DNA of 64,000 nt from Triatoma infestans (GCA_011037195.1 JAAEAF010001978.1:124001-188000); one strand, 5' to 3'; positions 23,728-36,550 are shown, counted from the stretch's first letter. The notes: generated from the letters alone by a model not told the origin. Made by a program: numbers and translations.

Positions 23728-26186
23728 TTTTTCTTTTCAAAACGTCATTACATTGTTGCCAACCCTTAAACGAAAATAAATAAAAAAATAATAATAAGAC
23801 ATGCGTGGAATAAATAAATAAAAAAACTGGGAAATTGTGAAAACATTTTTTATATTTACAAATATAAATCTTTTAAGGTCTAAAAATAAGTTGTTTTTTT
23901 TTTTAATTTTAATTCTCTTAGAAAATAAATAGTAACAGAAACTGTTTTCAGCACCGCAAAATATAAGTATCTGGTGTTTTATTTTATTTTTTTCTTTCTG
24001 CAAATACACATTTACATGATTAATATCTTAAAATCAGCGTATTTTATTTATTTTTTTTCCCTTTTTTTAAACAAATAATGAATTATTGTTATTTGTTTGA
24101 CCACATAAATCTATTAATTACAGTATTTTTTTTTTTAAAGTTGTGTGATTTGATAGGCTATAGCTTACAAAAGGAAGTATTAACAAAACATAATATGGAC
24201 AGAACATTACGGCAAAAAATAATAAAGGGAAGAAATTATATAAACATAAAAATAATAAATGGAATAAGGCACAGTACATTATAATTCTATATTATATATA
24301 TATTAAATATTCTAATGAGAACAACATTAAATAAAATGTTATTGTCAAATTTATTACTTATTTTTTTAAATTAATAATTATCATTATTTCAAAATAAAGA
24401 GTCAAAAAAAATATGAATAATTACATTATTTACAAGTGAGTTTTATTTTCGTTTCTAAAAGTTTTTATTGACCAATTTTTATTTTGTAAACATTATGTAG
24501 AATTAAATTTATTTTTGGGTAGGGGAGAACCAAAAAATTTAGTAAGCAAAACCAACTTTCCTCCAGGAGGATTTGTCTACAAAAAAAAAAAGAAGCAAAA
24601 ATAACTGAAAAAGAAAACATTCCGTCTATATTTATGACACTGCCATGTATAAATATATTCCATTTTAATATGAATATACAACAGGCAATGCTAATGTTTT
24701 TTTTTGTAAAATAATAAACAGGGTGTCCGTCTTAATTTGCAAAAGTGAGATTATCGTTTTTATTATTCTTGACGTTAAAAAAAACAGTTTACGACATGAT
24801 ATATTAACTGAAGGTTTTCTTAAAATAACAGATTAAATAATGAACTTTCTTTCTATTCTGTTACACATAATAAAAGGACCAGTGTAAGCCATGGTATAAT
24901 GCTCCAACAATTCCTAGAAGCTCGGAAGTTTACTTGAATTCTTGGCTCAGATGGATCCTTTGGTCAGGTTTTTCTCTTCTTGCTGATTTTAAAGTAATCC
25001 ATACAAATGGTAGTAATAAACCGTGCGCGGAATATCTTTTAAAAGAAGCTAACACAGAACCAAGACTTGTATACTATGGGGAGCATTTATTTATGATTAC
25101 TGTTGCAAAAGTTAGATGACAATGTCATGTAAAAAATCTCGTCTCCTTTCTAGGGAAGGATGTGATGGAAAGTGGAAAGAAAAGTGGGCATTTTTTTCTA
25201 GTATCCTAGTATCACTTCAACTGTTTAGACACAAACTTCTGTGGGGTTTGCTTCCGCCAGTTGATCCAATGAAGCTTTCAATGGAGAAGTAATGTGATTA
25301 AATTAGGGAATGATTTTTAGTTTTAACTAAACAGGTAATAATCATGTCATTTAACGTGTTTATAATTCCTCTACTTTGCAAAATTGATGGTGCTGCATTC
25401 AGAGCAAGACACACATCACACACCCACCCCTCTTCTAGAGGTTCGTCCAAAAATAATATATTTGTTTTAAAATCTCAAATGCAATCAAGAATTATTGGGT
25501 ACTTTTCTTTCTTTTTTAAATAGAATTAAAAAAGAAAAATATTTACACACAAAAAAAATAATTAGAAAACAGAAAATCTAAGCAAATTGATTGTTTATGC
25601 AGAGATAACTTATATAAATATCTCAAAAAAAAAAAAAAATAAAACAATATTAATAATAATGTCAAAGAATATGAGGAAAAAATGAAAATATCTTCAAAAT
25701 AAACAATTGGTCCATAATGCTATAAATCTTGCTATAATGTATCTGCAAATAGAGAAACAAAACTCATAAATAAATAAAGCAAAAAAAATAAAAAAAAAGG
25801 GTAAATGGTAATAATAATAAACATTAAATTAAAAAAAAAAAATTGCTTTATACAAAAACAAAACATGGTACAGCCAAAAGAGAAACAACACATTGTAAAG
25901 GCATTTCTAATAAATACACTGTAATTCTTATTTCTCTAATATTTTTGCCCTATTCTTTAAAACAAAAAAAGAAAAAAATGCATCCAAATTTATTGTTCTA
26001 AAATTAAGGAAAAATAATATAAAAAAATACAAGATGCTTAAAAAAAAAAATCTGAAGGCACAGGAATTTTTCTGCTCAGTTTTATATTATTTTTTTTACA
26101 TAATCTAAATTATATTTTTTGTTTCACTCTTTCATTTTTCTAAAGGAATAATGGACTGGGTACAAAATTCAATAATGCTGACTTAC
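23728..26186 (-). other. Intron 7, distal part
   Basis: Very AT-rich with many poly-A and poly-T runs. Short frames such as 24934-25119 show no family resemblance. No exon is supported. Confidence 0.5.
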
Positions 26187-26374
26187 CGTTAACAGTGGCA
26201 ATATCAGGAGTATGCGTTGTAGTTAGATTTAGATACAATTGCGAACCTCTACCTTGATGTTCCGGCGTGGCCGTTAATGATACAGGTGTTTCCGGTACAT
26301 CCAAAGGACGATTCCCAACAAATGAACTTTCTAACCAACAGAGACGACCAGTACTGCCACGCGGTGATCCTGAT
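26187..26374 (-). CDS. Coding exon 7 of the minus-strand gene
   Basis: The acceptor TTATTTTAG ends at 26375 and the donor is AACG|GTAAGT. It is 188 nt long, entering in phase 2 and leaving in phase 1, which agrees with exon 6. The product reads SGSPRGSTGRLCWLESSFVG, then NRPLDVPETPVSL, and ends QLYLNLTTTHTPDIATVN. The CWLESSFVG block is compact and hydrophobic in an otherwise disordered-looking region and is probably a conserved short motif. Skipping the exon would break the frame. Confidence 0.88.
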
Positions 26375-26404
26375 CTAAAATAATGACAAAAAAATATAAA
26401 AATA

Positions 26405-26417
26405 CACAACACACACT

Positions 26418-26458
<41 letters not shown>

Positions 26459-26459
26459 C
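26405..26459. repeat. (CA)n(TA)n microsatellite beside the exon 7 acceptor
   Basis: A dinucleotide run starts about 30 bp upstream (on the minus strand) of the exon 7 acceptor. In the transcript it would read (UA)n(UG)n followed by a U-rich tract. Confidence 0.95.
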
Positions 26460-28662
26460 TCACATTTGCTAAATAAAACAAATTTTGATTGAAATTAAAG
26501 TCGCACTTCCAATGATCACTTTCTGAACTACTGAAACTTTTTTCCAAAAAAAGGGTCAATTTTAGAGGGGTTTTGGGGGCCTCTCAGTTTGTTTTAAAGT
26601 TAAACAAATGTTCTTCAAACCAAGAAATTTGGCAGTGTATTTAATAATTCTGAAATGAAACCACAAGTTCATAATATCTACAAAGTATTCAATTAAAAGA
26701 ATTTCAGTTATTTTGAAGACAAATCCTTTAACCTAACAATTGTGCACTGTCAGCTTTTAATCACTTTAAGGAAACCTCACAAATAAAACCTCTTAGGAGG
26801 CTTTCATGGCTACAAATAATAATAGAATGGAAAGAAAAACAACCACAATTCTACATCATCAGTTTCAGTTATTCATCATCTTAAAGAAAAATCTAGCGTG
26901 AAATGAAATTTACAAGGTTTTCACGTACGGCAATTTTCCCAGCTCTCTGTGTTTGTTTGCATAGAAAACAACTTTTCTTCAAAGTTGGATATTTTACTAA
27001 ATGTTAGTTCCCTTCTCTAGCCAGGTAAAAACTACTCTGGAAGATACGATGGCAAAGATGGCGGGACAAAATAGGATGGGATTTTTCGCAGTTCGCAATG
27101 AATGTTTAAGGCAGGTGACCCCAGGTCCCTGATCCTTTAAACCTAATGTCAGAGGTGTTAATGCTATATATATCCACAGCAGCACTTAAAGAGGCTGTTG
27201 TGGAGTTTGAAGAAACGGCCCAAATTCTGAAATATTAGTGTAAGGTTAAGGTCACAAAATTAAATTTTCATAGAGAAATATTTGATTAAAAACGGATATG
27301 TGATTACGCTTGTGTTTAGTTAGTATGAAAAGTTTAAAGAGATTCTTCGGAGCAGTTTTCGAGAAATAAGCGAAACACTGAAAACAACTAAAACAAAACT
27401 CCATTTGAGAATTTTGACCGAAACTTTCGTGTCAGGTTACGTTGATGGGAACAAGTTTGAGCTTTCTATGATGTTTTTTTTCATTTTTGGGATAAAATTC
27501 CTCAAACACACACATACATATACGTTCAGTTTCTCTCTAAAAAACATTTTTTCCATACTTAAGAAACTTCATTCCTGAAAAAACTAATTATTTCCAGTAA
27601 AAGATCAATTAAGAAAATTTAATACGATCACAACATTTCCTATCTCTCTCTTTCATAGCAGAAATATCAGGGGTCCGGCTCAAGGCAAACGCGAGAGGCG
27701 CGACTACGTGGAGCCGTCCATGCGCCACGACAAGAATCTGAAAGTAATAACAATAAATATAAAACAAAATTGTAAATGAACAAGTAAAATGTCTTTGTTC
27801 CAGAAGTAGAAACCTATATGATCTTTTTAGGTTTCCACGGCCATTTTCATGGATGAAAAACATTTGAGTTTCCAGTTGTATGCTAGTAGCCGACGGTTCG
27901 CCCATATTGCAATGGGCTTGTGAACTGCCTATTTACAACTATTTCACTGGCAGTTCATATTTTACCACTGTATACCTATTAATTTCGATATATTAAATTA
28001 AAATGTAAGAAAATATTATTATAATTTATTAGTGAAAAAATTAACTCTTTTTTCATACTAATATAATCTATTAACTTATGATATTCGTATAAATATGAAT
28101 TATTTTCGTAACAGAAGAATGAAAAATCTCCCATTTTTCATGATTGGTCTTCCAAAATATTCTTATGTTCTACTACGTTCGCATGAAAAAAAGATATAGC
28201 CAATTCAGGCCATTTAAGTCGGCATTATTCAAACAAAACAAACAAAATATCCAAGTTTCCGAAATTTCGCTGTATTATATTTCTGTATATGTTTCTAGGA
28301 TATAGGGCTGACTTGCTTTTCTAAATTTTATATATATGTTAAATAATTATTATAATGTTAATAATATCGGTCTGAAGATTAATTTTTAAGGGGCCCCGCT
28401 CAAGGCATTGCGTAGGGTCTCACGCTTTCTAAGTAAAAATTATAGGAATAACAGTTTTCTTTTTATATCTCGAAGAAATTAATTCTACAACTTATTTTTT
28501 TATAGTAAATTTTCTTGGACTATTCACTTTAAAAGTCTATTTATGGATTAATTATAAAAACTCAGATATAGTGCTGGTCTTTATGAATTGATAGGTTATA
28601 AAGGTGACATTTATTTAATAAAAAGGAAGAGTGGGATGAATATGAAATATTTGAGATCTTAC
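26460..28662 (-). other. Intron 6
   Basis: A partial forward copy of the 0.8-kb family occupies about 27325-27560 (GGAGCAGTTTTCGAGAAAT, GACCGAAACTTTCGTGTC). A GC-rich block at 27660-27727 shares TGCCTTGAGC-GG-CCCC (minus strand) with 28388-28410. These look like two copies of another short repeat. Confidence 0.55.
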
Positions 28663-28802
28663 CTGGAAGAAGGATTATCATGCCTAGCTAAAGTGGCAGG
28701 TGAAAGCCTGTCGTCACCTCTGGTACCCGATACATAATGTACTATCGCCGAGGTCACCTCTTTTATTGAGCTATGCACTTCACTCAAATTTGGCACATTT
28801 TG
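28663..28802 (-). CDS. Coding exon 6 of the minus-strand gene
   Basis: The acceptor TTTTTTAAAACAG ends at 28803 and the donor is TCCAG|GTAAGA. It is 140 nt long, phase 0 in and phase 2 out. The product reads QNVPNLSEVHSSIKEVTSAI, then VHYVSGTRGDDRLSPATLAR. The SSIKEVTSAIVHYVSG segment is a strong amphipathic helix and probably a conserved element. The separation from exon 5 is short (102 nt). Confidence 0.88.
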
Positions 28803-28904
28803 CTGTTTTAAAAAACATAAACAAAAAGAACTTTGTGTTAAAAAACAAATCAGCTGGTATATATATATTTTTTAATAATAATTTAATTCACCTCTTTCAC
28901 TTAC

Positions 28905-29134
28905 TTGTTTTTGTGTAGGCAATAGGCCCTGAGCAAGTCTTTCAGCTGGAGTTCTAGGATTAGAAAGACGTTCTTGTGATCTCCAGCCAAGATATGGCTG
29001 GCGATAATTAAAAGAAGATCTAGCCGAACCGCATGGAGACGTGCTGGTGGATGTTGGATTCGAGTTCAGCCGGCTGGTACTCCATCTGGAAAATGTATGA
29101 CCACTTGGCGTCGGGCTGGGACTCAGTACAACTC
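28905..29134 (-). CDS. Coding exon 5 of the minus-strand gene
   Basis: The acceptor CTGTTAAAACAG ends at 29135 and the donor is CAAAAACAA|GTAAGT. It is 230 nt long, phase 1 in and phase 0 out. The product opens with a Ser/Pro/Thr-rich stretch (SPSPTPSGHTFSRWSTSRLN). It ends with a compact motif, NYRQPYLGWRSQERL, followed by PRTPAERLAQGLLP. The aromatic and basic motif stands out from the disordered flanks. Both splice sites are near consensus. Confidence 0.9.
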
Positions 29135-29837
29135 CTGTTTTAACAGAAATAAGAATTTATATTAGTTTTTTTCAATTGTTAATATCCTTAAGAGAAGAAT
29201 TGGGCTAACTAGAAATTTCTTGAAGGATTTATCAATCTAACAACAAGGAAAACTTGTATCCCCCCCCCCCCCACATTCAACAGAACCTGCAGAGGTAGTT
29301 AAAGAATGCAATTCCTTTCAGTTTAGCAAAATTTGCTCAATATCACAGATAATATCTCACACTGACACCGTATACTTTACAAGGCGACTATATTCTATCT
29401 ACAAATACAGCCATCCAAGGGAGACACAATAGATCTTCTTAGTCCAATGGATTTGGCTTTATACCACTTCCTCTACACCCGTAACAGTAATAGCTATCAA
29501 GAGATTTTTTTTTCGGGGGAAAAATACAAAACAATAAAATAGTAAACAATATTAGGAAACAGAAACAGGTGAGTGTATGGAGTTGAGAACTGCCTTACAA
29601 CTGAGCTCCGGTGGTAGAAGAAAGGAGAAGAGACTTTCCGGGCCTAACATCAGCCATATCTTGGTCATTAATAGTAAAGTGTAATAGAGCTTCTACAACA
29701 AACAGCACCAAAAACTTATGGAGCTGGTAAAAGCATTGAAGGATAAATGGCTTGAGAGACGGCGAGCCTACGATCGTGGCGAGCATCCAAGTTGGTAAAA
29801 AATGAGGAAAATAATGTAAGAGGCGGAGGATGTTGAA
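29135..29837 (-). other. Intron 4, distal part
   Basis: No coding signal. It contains a 14-C run near 29260-29273. Confidence 0.5.
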
Positions 29838-29915
29838 GCAGAGGTCCTGGATTCGGGTCCAGCCAGTGTAGTGTTACATTTACTTGTCCTAGGAGCCTCA
29901 ACAGGCTGTGGGAGG
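29838..29915 (+). repeat. SINE fragment (head region)
   Basis: GATTCGGGTCCAGCCAGTG followed by GTCCTAGGAGCCTCAACAGG matches the B-box flank and body of the tRNA-derived SINE family. The rest of the element is not recognisable. Confidence 0.5.
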
Positions 29916-30239
29916 AAACAGAGGCCAATCCATTGAGTTACATTCGGAAAAATAGATTTATAACTAACGACAACTAGTAGAAACTGAAGAAAAAAATTAT
30001 TGCTGAAACATTGGAGGTGTAACAATATTTGGGTAATCATAATAGTTTTAAAAAGCGAAAAATTAATGCCTACATGCCGCAACACTTGATTTATTCAGAG
30101 AGCATCATACAAAAAAGGATGGAAACATCTGATTCGACGAGGTGCCACCTCCGAAGTGAAATAATTGTCATAAGGGTCGAAGGAGTTTGTTTATAAAAGG
30201 TCTAGGGAAAGTTAAGTCACTTGAGACTATTTCATAACT

Positions 30240-30905
30240 GTTGATGGTCAGAAACCTCCTAGGCATGTCACTCTATATTAGAGCGACTTTATAGTTTATT
30301 ACATTTTTCATCAAGACATCCTCTGAAGACTGGGTGAAATTCTATCTGATTGGATTTTTAAGAAAAGTTTAACACAATCCAACCCTAAGTGCGTTTTGCT
30401 GAGGTGACAATTCGTGGGGTTAGTTCTACAGCTTTGAGGTACCATTCCAATGCGCCTATTTATGGTAGAATGAGACAGTACTAACCTGCCTGCAAGTTTC
30501 CTAGTGCTTGTTCGAGGATCTCCAAATCTACAACTTATCTTAAAACAGTTGGGTCAAGGGCACCAACCACTAATGTCTTTCTTAGGTTCATATCTCCTTC
30601 AGTGAAATTTTTAAACCAATACTGTGCAGCACGAATTGACAAAGCATTGGCTCCCTCAACTTTACAAATTTCTCGAGTTATAACTGCTGTAAAGTCTTTT
30701 TTAAAATAGTGCTTCAATATCACCCGAATTTCAAAATTTAATTCACTCATACGGTCAAAACTCGACTAAGTATTGTTACATACTGAAATGTGAATGTCAA
30801 GTAATCAGTATGAAGTGATCAAAGTGATCAATATCAACGCTATGTTTATATAAAAGTTCATTCAACTAAATGAAAGAAAAAACGCCCAGATTTTTAATAC
30901 ACCAT
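30240..30905 (-). mobile_element. mariner-type transposon fragment
   Basis: On the minus strand an ATG at 30750-30748 starts MSELNFEIRVILKHYF and continues with IRAAQYWFKNFTEGDMNLR. This is the N-terminal helix-turn-helix of mariner transposases (YKWF-x-F-x-x-G). After a frameshift it reads DPRTSTRKLAGRLVLSHSTI, then NRRIG, matching the second helix-turn-helix region. Stops follow and the DDD catalytic half is not recognisable. TATGGTGTATTAAAAATCTG on the minus strand near 30905 is a plausible 5' inverted repeat next to a TA; I saw no matching right end, so the fragment's lower border is approximate. Confidence 0.75.
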
Positions 30906-30935
30906 ATTAAATTAATAAACAGAACTCTTTTTTAC

Positions 30936-31212
30936 CTGGTCCTGAGGGACTGCGAGGCGTGGCCGCTTGATTTGAACCTAAACTGGATAAGGATGTAGTC
31001 TTGGATGAAAGCCCTTGCCAGCCGGAAGTTGGTACACCACTACCGCCTCCGCCACCGCCTTCTGAGTGTCGTTTCAACAAGAATCCTTGCACAGGTACTT
31101 GACTATTCTTATACCAATCGGGAACATGAAGCCTTTGCAGCGATCGCTGTACTCTCAACTCATGTTCTGACATTACACGTTCGCCAACTTTTTGGAGTTC
31201 GTTTTCCGGTGG
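30936..31212 (-). CDS. Coding exon 4 of the minus-strand gene
   Basis: The acceptor TTTGTTTTATAG ends at 31213 and the donor is GGACCAG|GTAAAA. It is 277 nt long, phase 0 in and phase 1 out. The product reads PPENELQKVGERVMSEHELR, then VQRSLQRLHVPDWYKNSQVP, then a run of six glycines and a Ser-rich tail. The first 50 residues are helical and end in the motif VPDWYKNS, which I take to be a conserved docking or folding element. The mariner fragment lies just outside the donor, within intron 4. Confidence 0.9.
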
Positions 31213-32908
31213 CTATAAAACAAAGCAAAATGAAGAGGGTGAATTTTCTTTTTGTTATTATTGATAGAATTGAATTTATACAATAGAGGTAATTATTTCT
31301 TCAAGGTTATTTTGAGTAAATAATATTGCAATGATAATAAATAAAAATAAATTAATAATGCTACTACTTTTTAAGGCATAATAATTTATTTTTAACGCAT
31401 ATTTGCTGCAACCAGCTTCAAACCAATAAATATAACTACTAAGCAATAAATTGTGAATCTTAATCCTCGTTTTGATTTTATAAACTTTCTTATCTAACCA
31501 CGTCATTAATTTATCAGCAATGATAATAAAATTAGAATCTTAAAGATCAACCAGTCATTAAATAATCAAATAATATAATTAGGTAATGCAATAATAATAG
31601 TAATAAGGCATTGCATACATAATAAAAATAAATTAATTTCAGAAACGGAATATGGAACGGTCACCAGCTGGCTAATAATAGTCGCCCGTGACCCAGGACT
31701 TTGGATGAACTATGAATCACGCGAATCTTCAGACGATTTCCAAGCAACTCCTGCTGTTATCTTCACAAAATAGTGACCTTAATCAAATAAAAAACAATGA
31801 AAAAAAATTGTATTACTCATTTCTTGGTCGTATTTTATTATTTTTTTTAAAAAAAGCTTCTGCTGTTTGTTCACAAAGGATAGCAGCAAGTAATTGCGTG
31901 GAAGCTTTTGCTCTACTTTAGAACACAAAAGTTCAGTTTATAATTTGCGCACAGCTTCATTAGCATTTTGCAACGTAAGAAATAAATAAAACAGAACAAA
32001 AAAGTCCATGTCAGTGAACTGTCGGTGGATCAGTAGATATGTCACTCGGCCACTTTTTAGTGATTAAGTCTATGATGATGCCTTGTCAATAATGGAAAGT
32101 ATTCAACAATTTACAATAGATAAGTTATAAAAAGTAATTAGCAGTTAGTGACTGACAAATTGTAATGAGTGCAATAATTATTAAAATCGATAAATTATTA
32201 TTTATATTTGAGAAAACAAACGAATATTGGACAAATTTATTTCCAACTTATAATTTTGTCATATTTCAAAAATTTGGCACAATCCTGGAGTAAGAAAAAG
32301 TAAAAATTGGAGCCAATTTCGGGATAATCGGATAAAAGTGAACAAACTCGTCCATTCCGGAGTCACACTTTTGTTTCGAACTTTGTGTCAGATGCGATGT
32401 GCTAACTAAACAAATTCCTTTGCTGAACTTCTAGCAATTTCGAAAGTTTGACATCTCTTCTTAGAAACAACAACCAAAAAAAGAAGCAATAATGGGCAAC
32501 CAAAATATTAACTGACGACACGTATATTAAACTAGGTAATAAGAGTAGTAAAATAGGTAATAGACTTTGTAAAAGAAATTAATGTAAAGTGGTTGTGATC
32601 ACGTGTCTGAAATACTAATAACAATGGTATCAGTTACAATTACCTACACATACAATGGTACAGTCATTGCACAACTACTACACCATTGTTTTAGTTATTA
32701 TGGTGGTTAACTCGGACACACAATAAAATGCCTTAAATTGATAATTCTATTAAAGGCTATAGTTTCATGCAATGAAGGTTCTATTCAATATTATATTAAG
32801 CTAGTTATTATAGATTGTATTTCTATTCTAGACCTAATATTACGGTATTTCCAAATCACTTAATGCTCCTAATCTAATCATTAAAGAGTTTCAAATAGAG
32901 ATCAGATT
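31213..32908 (-). other. Intron 3, distal part
   Basis: AT-rich, with no exon supported. The intron runs to 41092 and holds several repeats listed separately. Confidence 0.55.
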
Positions 32909-33692
32909 ACTTTCTCTTACTGCTGTAAGAGCAAATAATGCAACCGTGTCAAATTTTCGATATCTTAAGTTTTCTCTGGAAATACACGCCAAGTCCAAAA
33001 AAGTCGTTTTTAGAAAATGGTATGTATGTGTGAACAGCATGGTTTAGAAACGAAAAATCGCAGAAAATTCAAATATGACAATCCGTTCAATGATATCTAG
33101 GTATCTTATCCGGAAAACTCTTTAACCGGAAGTAGAATTCCTTTACTGAATAGATTTTTTTTTTCACTTTCTGAAGAGCTGCAACTTTTATTTAAACATT
33201 TCTTCGGGAAAGTTCATTTAAGGAGGCTTTGGAAGGGGGGCGGATGAGCGTAATGTTTTCCTCTGAAGTGGTATTTTAGTTTATTTTACAATTCCTACAT
33301 CTGAATAATATTAATTAGAATTAAAATATGTTGCCAAAATTCAAAATTCCGTGTTTGAAGAATAGGTTAACCGGAAGTGCTTTTTTTTTTTTTTTTTTAC
33401 AGTTTTCTGCGATGTTCTCTATTAAAAACACCAGAAGAATTTCATTAAATTTGTTATACTAACTATGAACATGAGTCCTATGACGTTTGTTGGGAACTTA
33501 AGAAGTTTTTAGAGAACGGGGAGGTTATGCTCTCCTCTAAAAAGTAATTTTATTAAGTTTAGATTCTCCCTATGACATATAATTGAAGTATAACATATAG
33601 CAAAAATTATAAGCTTGAAGAAAATTTGTCAATTATAGACTGACTATGCAGACTGCATTAGGAGAAAGTCGTATGAATGTTTCACACCAGAC
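32909..33692 (-). repeat. 0.8-kb repeat family, near full-length copy (reverse)
   Basis: It opens with ACTTTCTCTTACTGCTGTAAGAG, itself a short palindrome. It then reads through CGTGTCAAATTTTCGATATC, the CCGGAAGT blocks and GAAGAAAATTTGTCAATTAT. It closes with GAGAAAGTCGTATGAATG and TTTCACACCAGA. At about 780 bp it is one of the best copies for defining the unit. Confidence 0.85.
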
Positions 33693-33999
33693 ATTTCTTT
33701 AGATCAAATTCCACTGTTTATTACTTTAAACAAATTAGTTATTATTTGATTGGGGGCACAACACGAAGGTTACCCTTGTTAACCTGGAATGAGTGCTCCT
33801 TTATCAGCTTCCTTCTTCTTCTATTCCTGTTTACTAAAAAAGGCTATACTGCGAGCGAATAAGGCGTTTAGAACAGATAGAGGGAAAAATCTGGTAAGAA
33901 ACACACACAGACAACTTTCTTTTACTGCAATTTACTTATAAAATCTACTTATTCGACAAAATGTATCAAAAAAATATGATACATGTGTAGTTAGAATTT

Positions 34000-34190
34000 A
34001 ACCCAGTTTAAACTGATGATATGTTCACACTGAGAAAATCACAGCAAACTGACGGAAATACTGATTAGTAAAGTTGCACTTCCGTTCTACCAATTTCTTC
34101 AAACTCGGGATTCTGGCAACACATTTAATTCTTATTAAGGGTCACATAGTATGAGGAAATGACACTTTATGGTAAGCCTGCAATTGTAGA
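34000..34190 (+). repeat. 0.8-kb repeat family, fragment (forward)
   Basis: CAGTAAAGT-like sequence is followed by TTGCACTTCCGTTCTACCAA, TTTCTTCAAACTCGGGATTC and GGCAACACATTTAATTC. Only the central part of the unit is present. Confidence 0.6.
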
Positions 34191-36550
34191 TGAGACAAAA
34201 TTGAGTTGACAATAATTAGTAACTAATATTTAGTGCTGTATATCCCCTTGATTTTATTATGGCTTTTAATCGCCATGGCATATTTTCCACAAGTTTCTGA
34301 AGATTACTTTGTTTATACTTTCAATTGCAATTCCTGTAAAAGTATAGTCTATTACGATGTTATTCTAGTGCAATTTCTGAACCTAATAAGTTCCATAATA
34401 TGCTACAGGATTCCGCACTTTGTGCCGGCTCACTGGTACCTCTCTAACCTATAGTATCTTGTAGTAAGTGTGTAGCACTCCGTTCTTCACCAAGATGTAT
34501 TTTTGGATTCAAAAATTCCACTAGAGTAAGTCATAATGATCAATCTTCTTTAAAGGAATTGCAATTAAATATAAACAAATTGATCAAAAATTATCTTAGA
34601 AGCATGACGATTAAGATGCTGTAATAAAATCAAGAGGATAAACCACTTAATACAAATTACTCATATTGTATGTTCTAAGTGCCCACATAATTTTGTCTAA
34701 TCTAAAATTCGAGTAATCTTCATTAAATGATAAAAAGTCTGTTATATATTAGTCATTACAACTAATAATACTACTTTTAAATTAGTCCGATTAAATTAAA
34801 ATATTCCATACATTTTTTATTTATTTAATTTCTTAGTTAAATAACCATGACTTTTGATTATCATTAAACCTGTTCAATTATTTTTGTCCGGCATTGTATA
34901 TGGGGGCCGGACACTTCAATGTAAAAGTAAATAATAAATAAAGTAAGAGGTAGGTTACAACTCACATATAGGTTATACATACCGCTATCAAGGTATCCGT
35001 GATTGTGTTGGCAAAAAAATAAAACTCAAATAAAGGTGTGTTTACAATAAAATAACAAGTGCGAAGTGAAAATAAAAGAGATTATATATATATGAAAGGC
35101 AAAACTGTTGTTAAGTGTTAAAGGACCAAGAACAGTAGTGTACCGAGAGAGTCCTGTTTATTGGTTTATCTATTAACAGTGTGCGTGTCAGTAAGTTAGT
35201 GGGTGGGATGTTAAAGAGTGGCCAGTCTCTGACTGGAACAACTGGACGTGTTTTATTTAACACGGCGTCCACTAGACTAATAACAGCGCTCCTGTAGGTG
35301 TTGCTATTATTTTATTACAGTTAGTAGTATAATAACAGTAACAATGGTAGTAGTACCAACAAAGGAAATTTAGGGGGGCTCTATCTCGGCCTTTGTGTGT
35401 AAACTGTTTTTCTTGTCTAATGACATGAACTAAATTTATGAGCCTTAACTTATTAACTTATTAGAAAAAAGAATTAAATATTAAATAAATTGGGATTTTA
35501 TCCGTCGTAGCATTCATGCTTCTTTCTGTTGGTCCTTGACAGGTTTCAGACTCTAATCCAATGGCCAGGGTTATAATATAACAAGTTCGGGTAGAGTATT
35601 GACTTCATCACTTTAAGTTTCTACCACACACTACACTTCCTATAACTGTGGTGTGTCACAGTAACTACGAACTTCATAATCATACTCTGATGATGGATGA
35701 GAATCCAAATCTGTCAGGAACCAAAAGCGGATAAAATTCCAATGTCATCTAGCAGTGTGGATCCAACCACATACTCAATAAGGGAAACTATTTTGGGCAC
35801 TCATTTCATCTCAGGAAGAACTAGAAAGTCAAAATTGTTTTTGGAGGATATGCAATTGCATGGGCGGAGGATTTCGTCTCAGTTATGTAAGAGAAACAAA
35901 AGAAATAGGAAGAAGAATTGTAGCGTCAAATTGATACTTCTTTTCTCACAAAAGCCTCTCCTCCAAAGCCGTATTCTTCTAAAGCCACAAAAGTCAGATT
36001 CAAATGTTATTCGAACACAATATTTAGAGAAGACCAAATGTCGAATTCGAAGCTTTGTAAAAGGATCCTATTCTCATGCCGCCACGAAAGCGCAGAGTTA
36101 GTGGATTAATCGTTCGTAAAATATTTGGGAATGTTTCGGGCAAATTCAATGATCTGGACAGAAATAATAAGAGTTTATTTTATCCACTTTTGGCGAGGGA
36201 GGGAATGATATGCCTGAAATCTGGCAAGGGAAGATGCAGCAATCCCGATCATGGGAGCCAGAATTTTTTTTGTGGGGTAAGTGACCGGTCTCCGTCACCC
36301 AAAAAAGAGCTCAGAGATGAGGAGGAAGCTAAAGATAGCAATATTCTGAGAACCCTCCTCCCAGGAATGTGGCAGGCAATGACAATCATCAGAAGAGAAT
36401 CTGCAGCGTCCATCAATATCGGTATTGTAATAATGCCATCTATTTCCGCCCTACATTCAAATGTCAAAAGCCTAAGTATGGATTAAATTTATATAGAGGA
36501 GCTAAGAGATTATAGTATTAAGAAAAATTGTATTAAATACCATTTTTGTA
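34191..36550 (-). other. Intron 3: AT-rich DNA and an unassigned protein-like block
   Basis: A diverged piece of the foldback group lies at about 35495-35570 (ATTTTATCCGTCGTAGCATTC, then TTGACAGGTTTCAGACTC). Two overlapping + strand frames at 35697-36101 and 36076-36486 are longer than expected in this AT-rich DNA. They carry basic segments (RKRRVSGLIVRKIFG). They lack a clear family motif and good splice context. They may be an old transposon or captured gene. Confidence 0.4.

Noticed and set aside
27605..27727. An extra coding exon between exons 6 and 7
   Set aside because: Exon 6 and exon 7 already join in phase. The phase-2 reading of this block hits TAG after 11 codons, and no donor follows.
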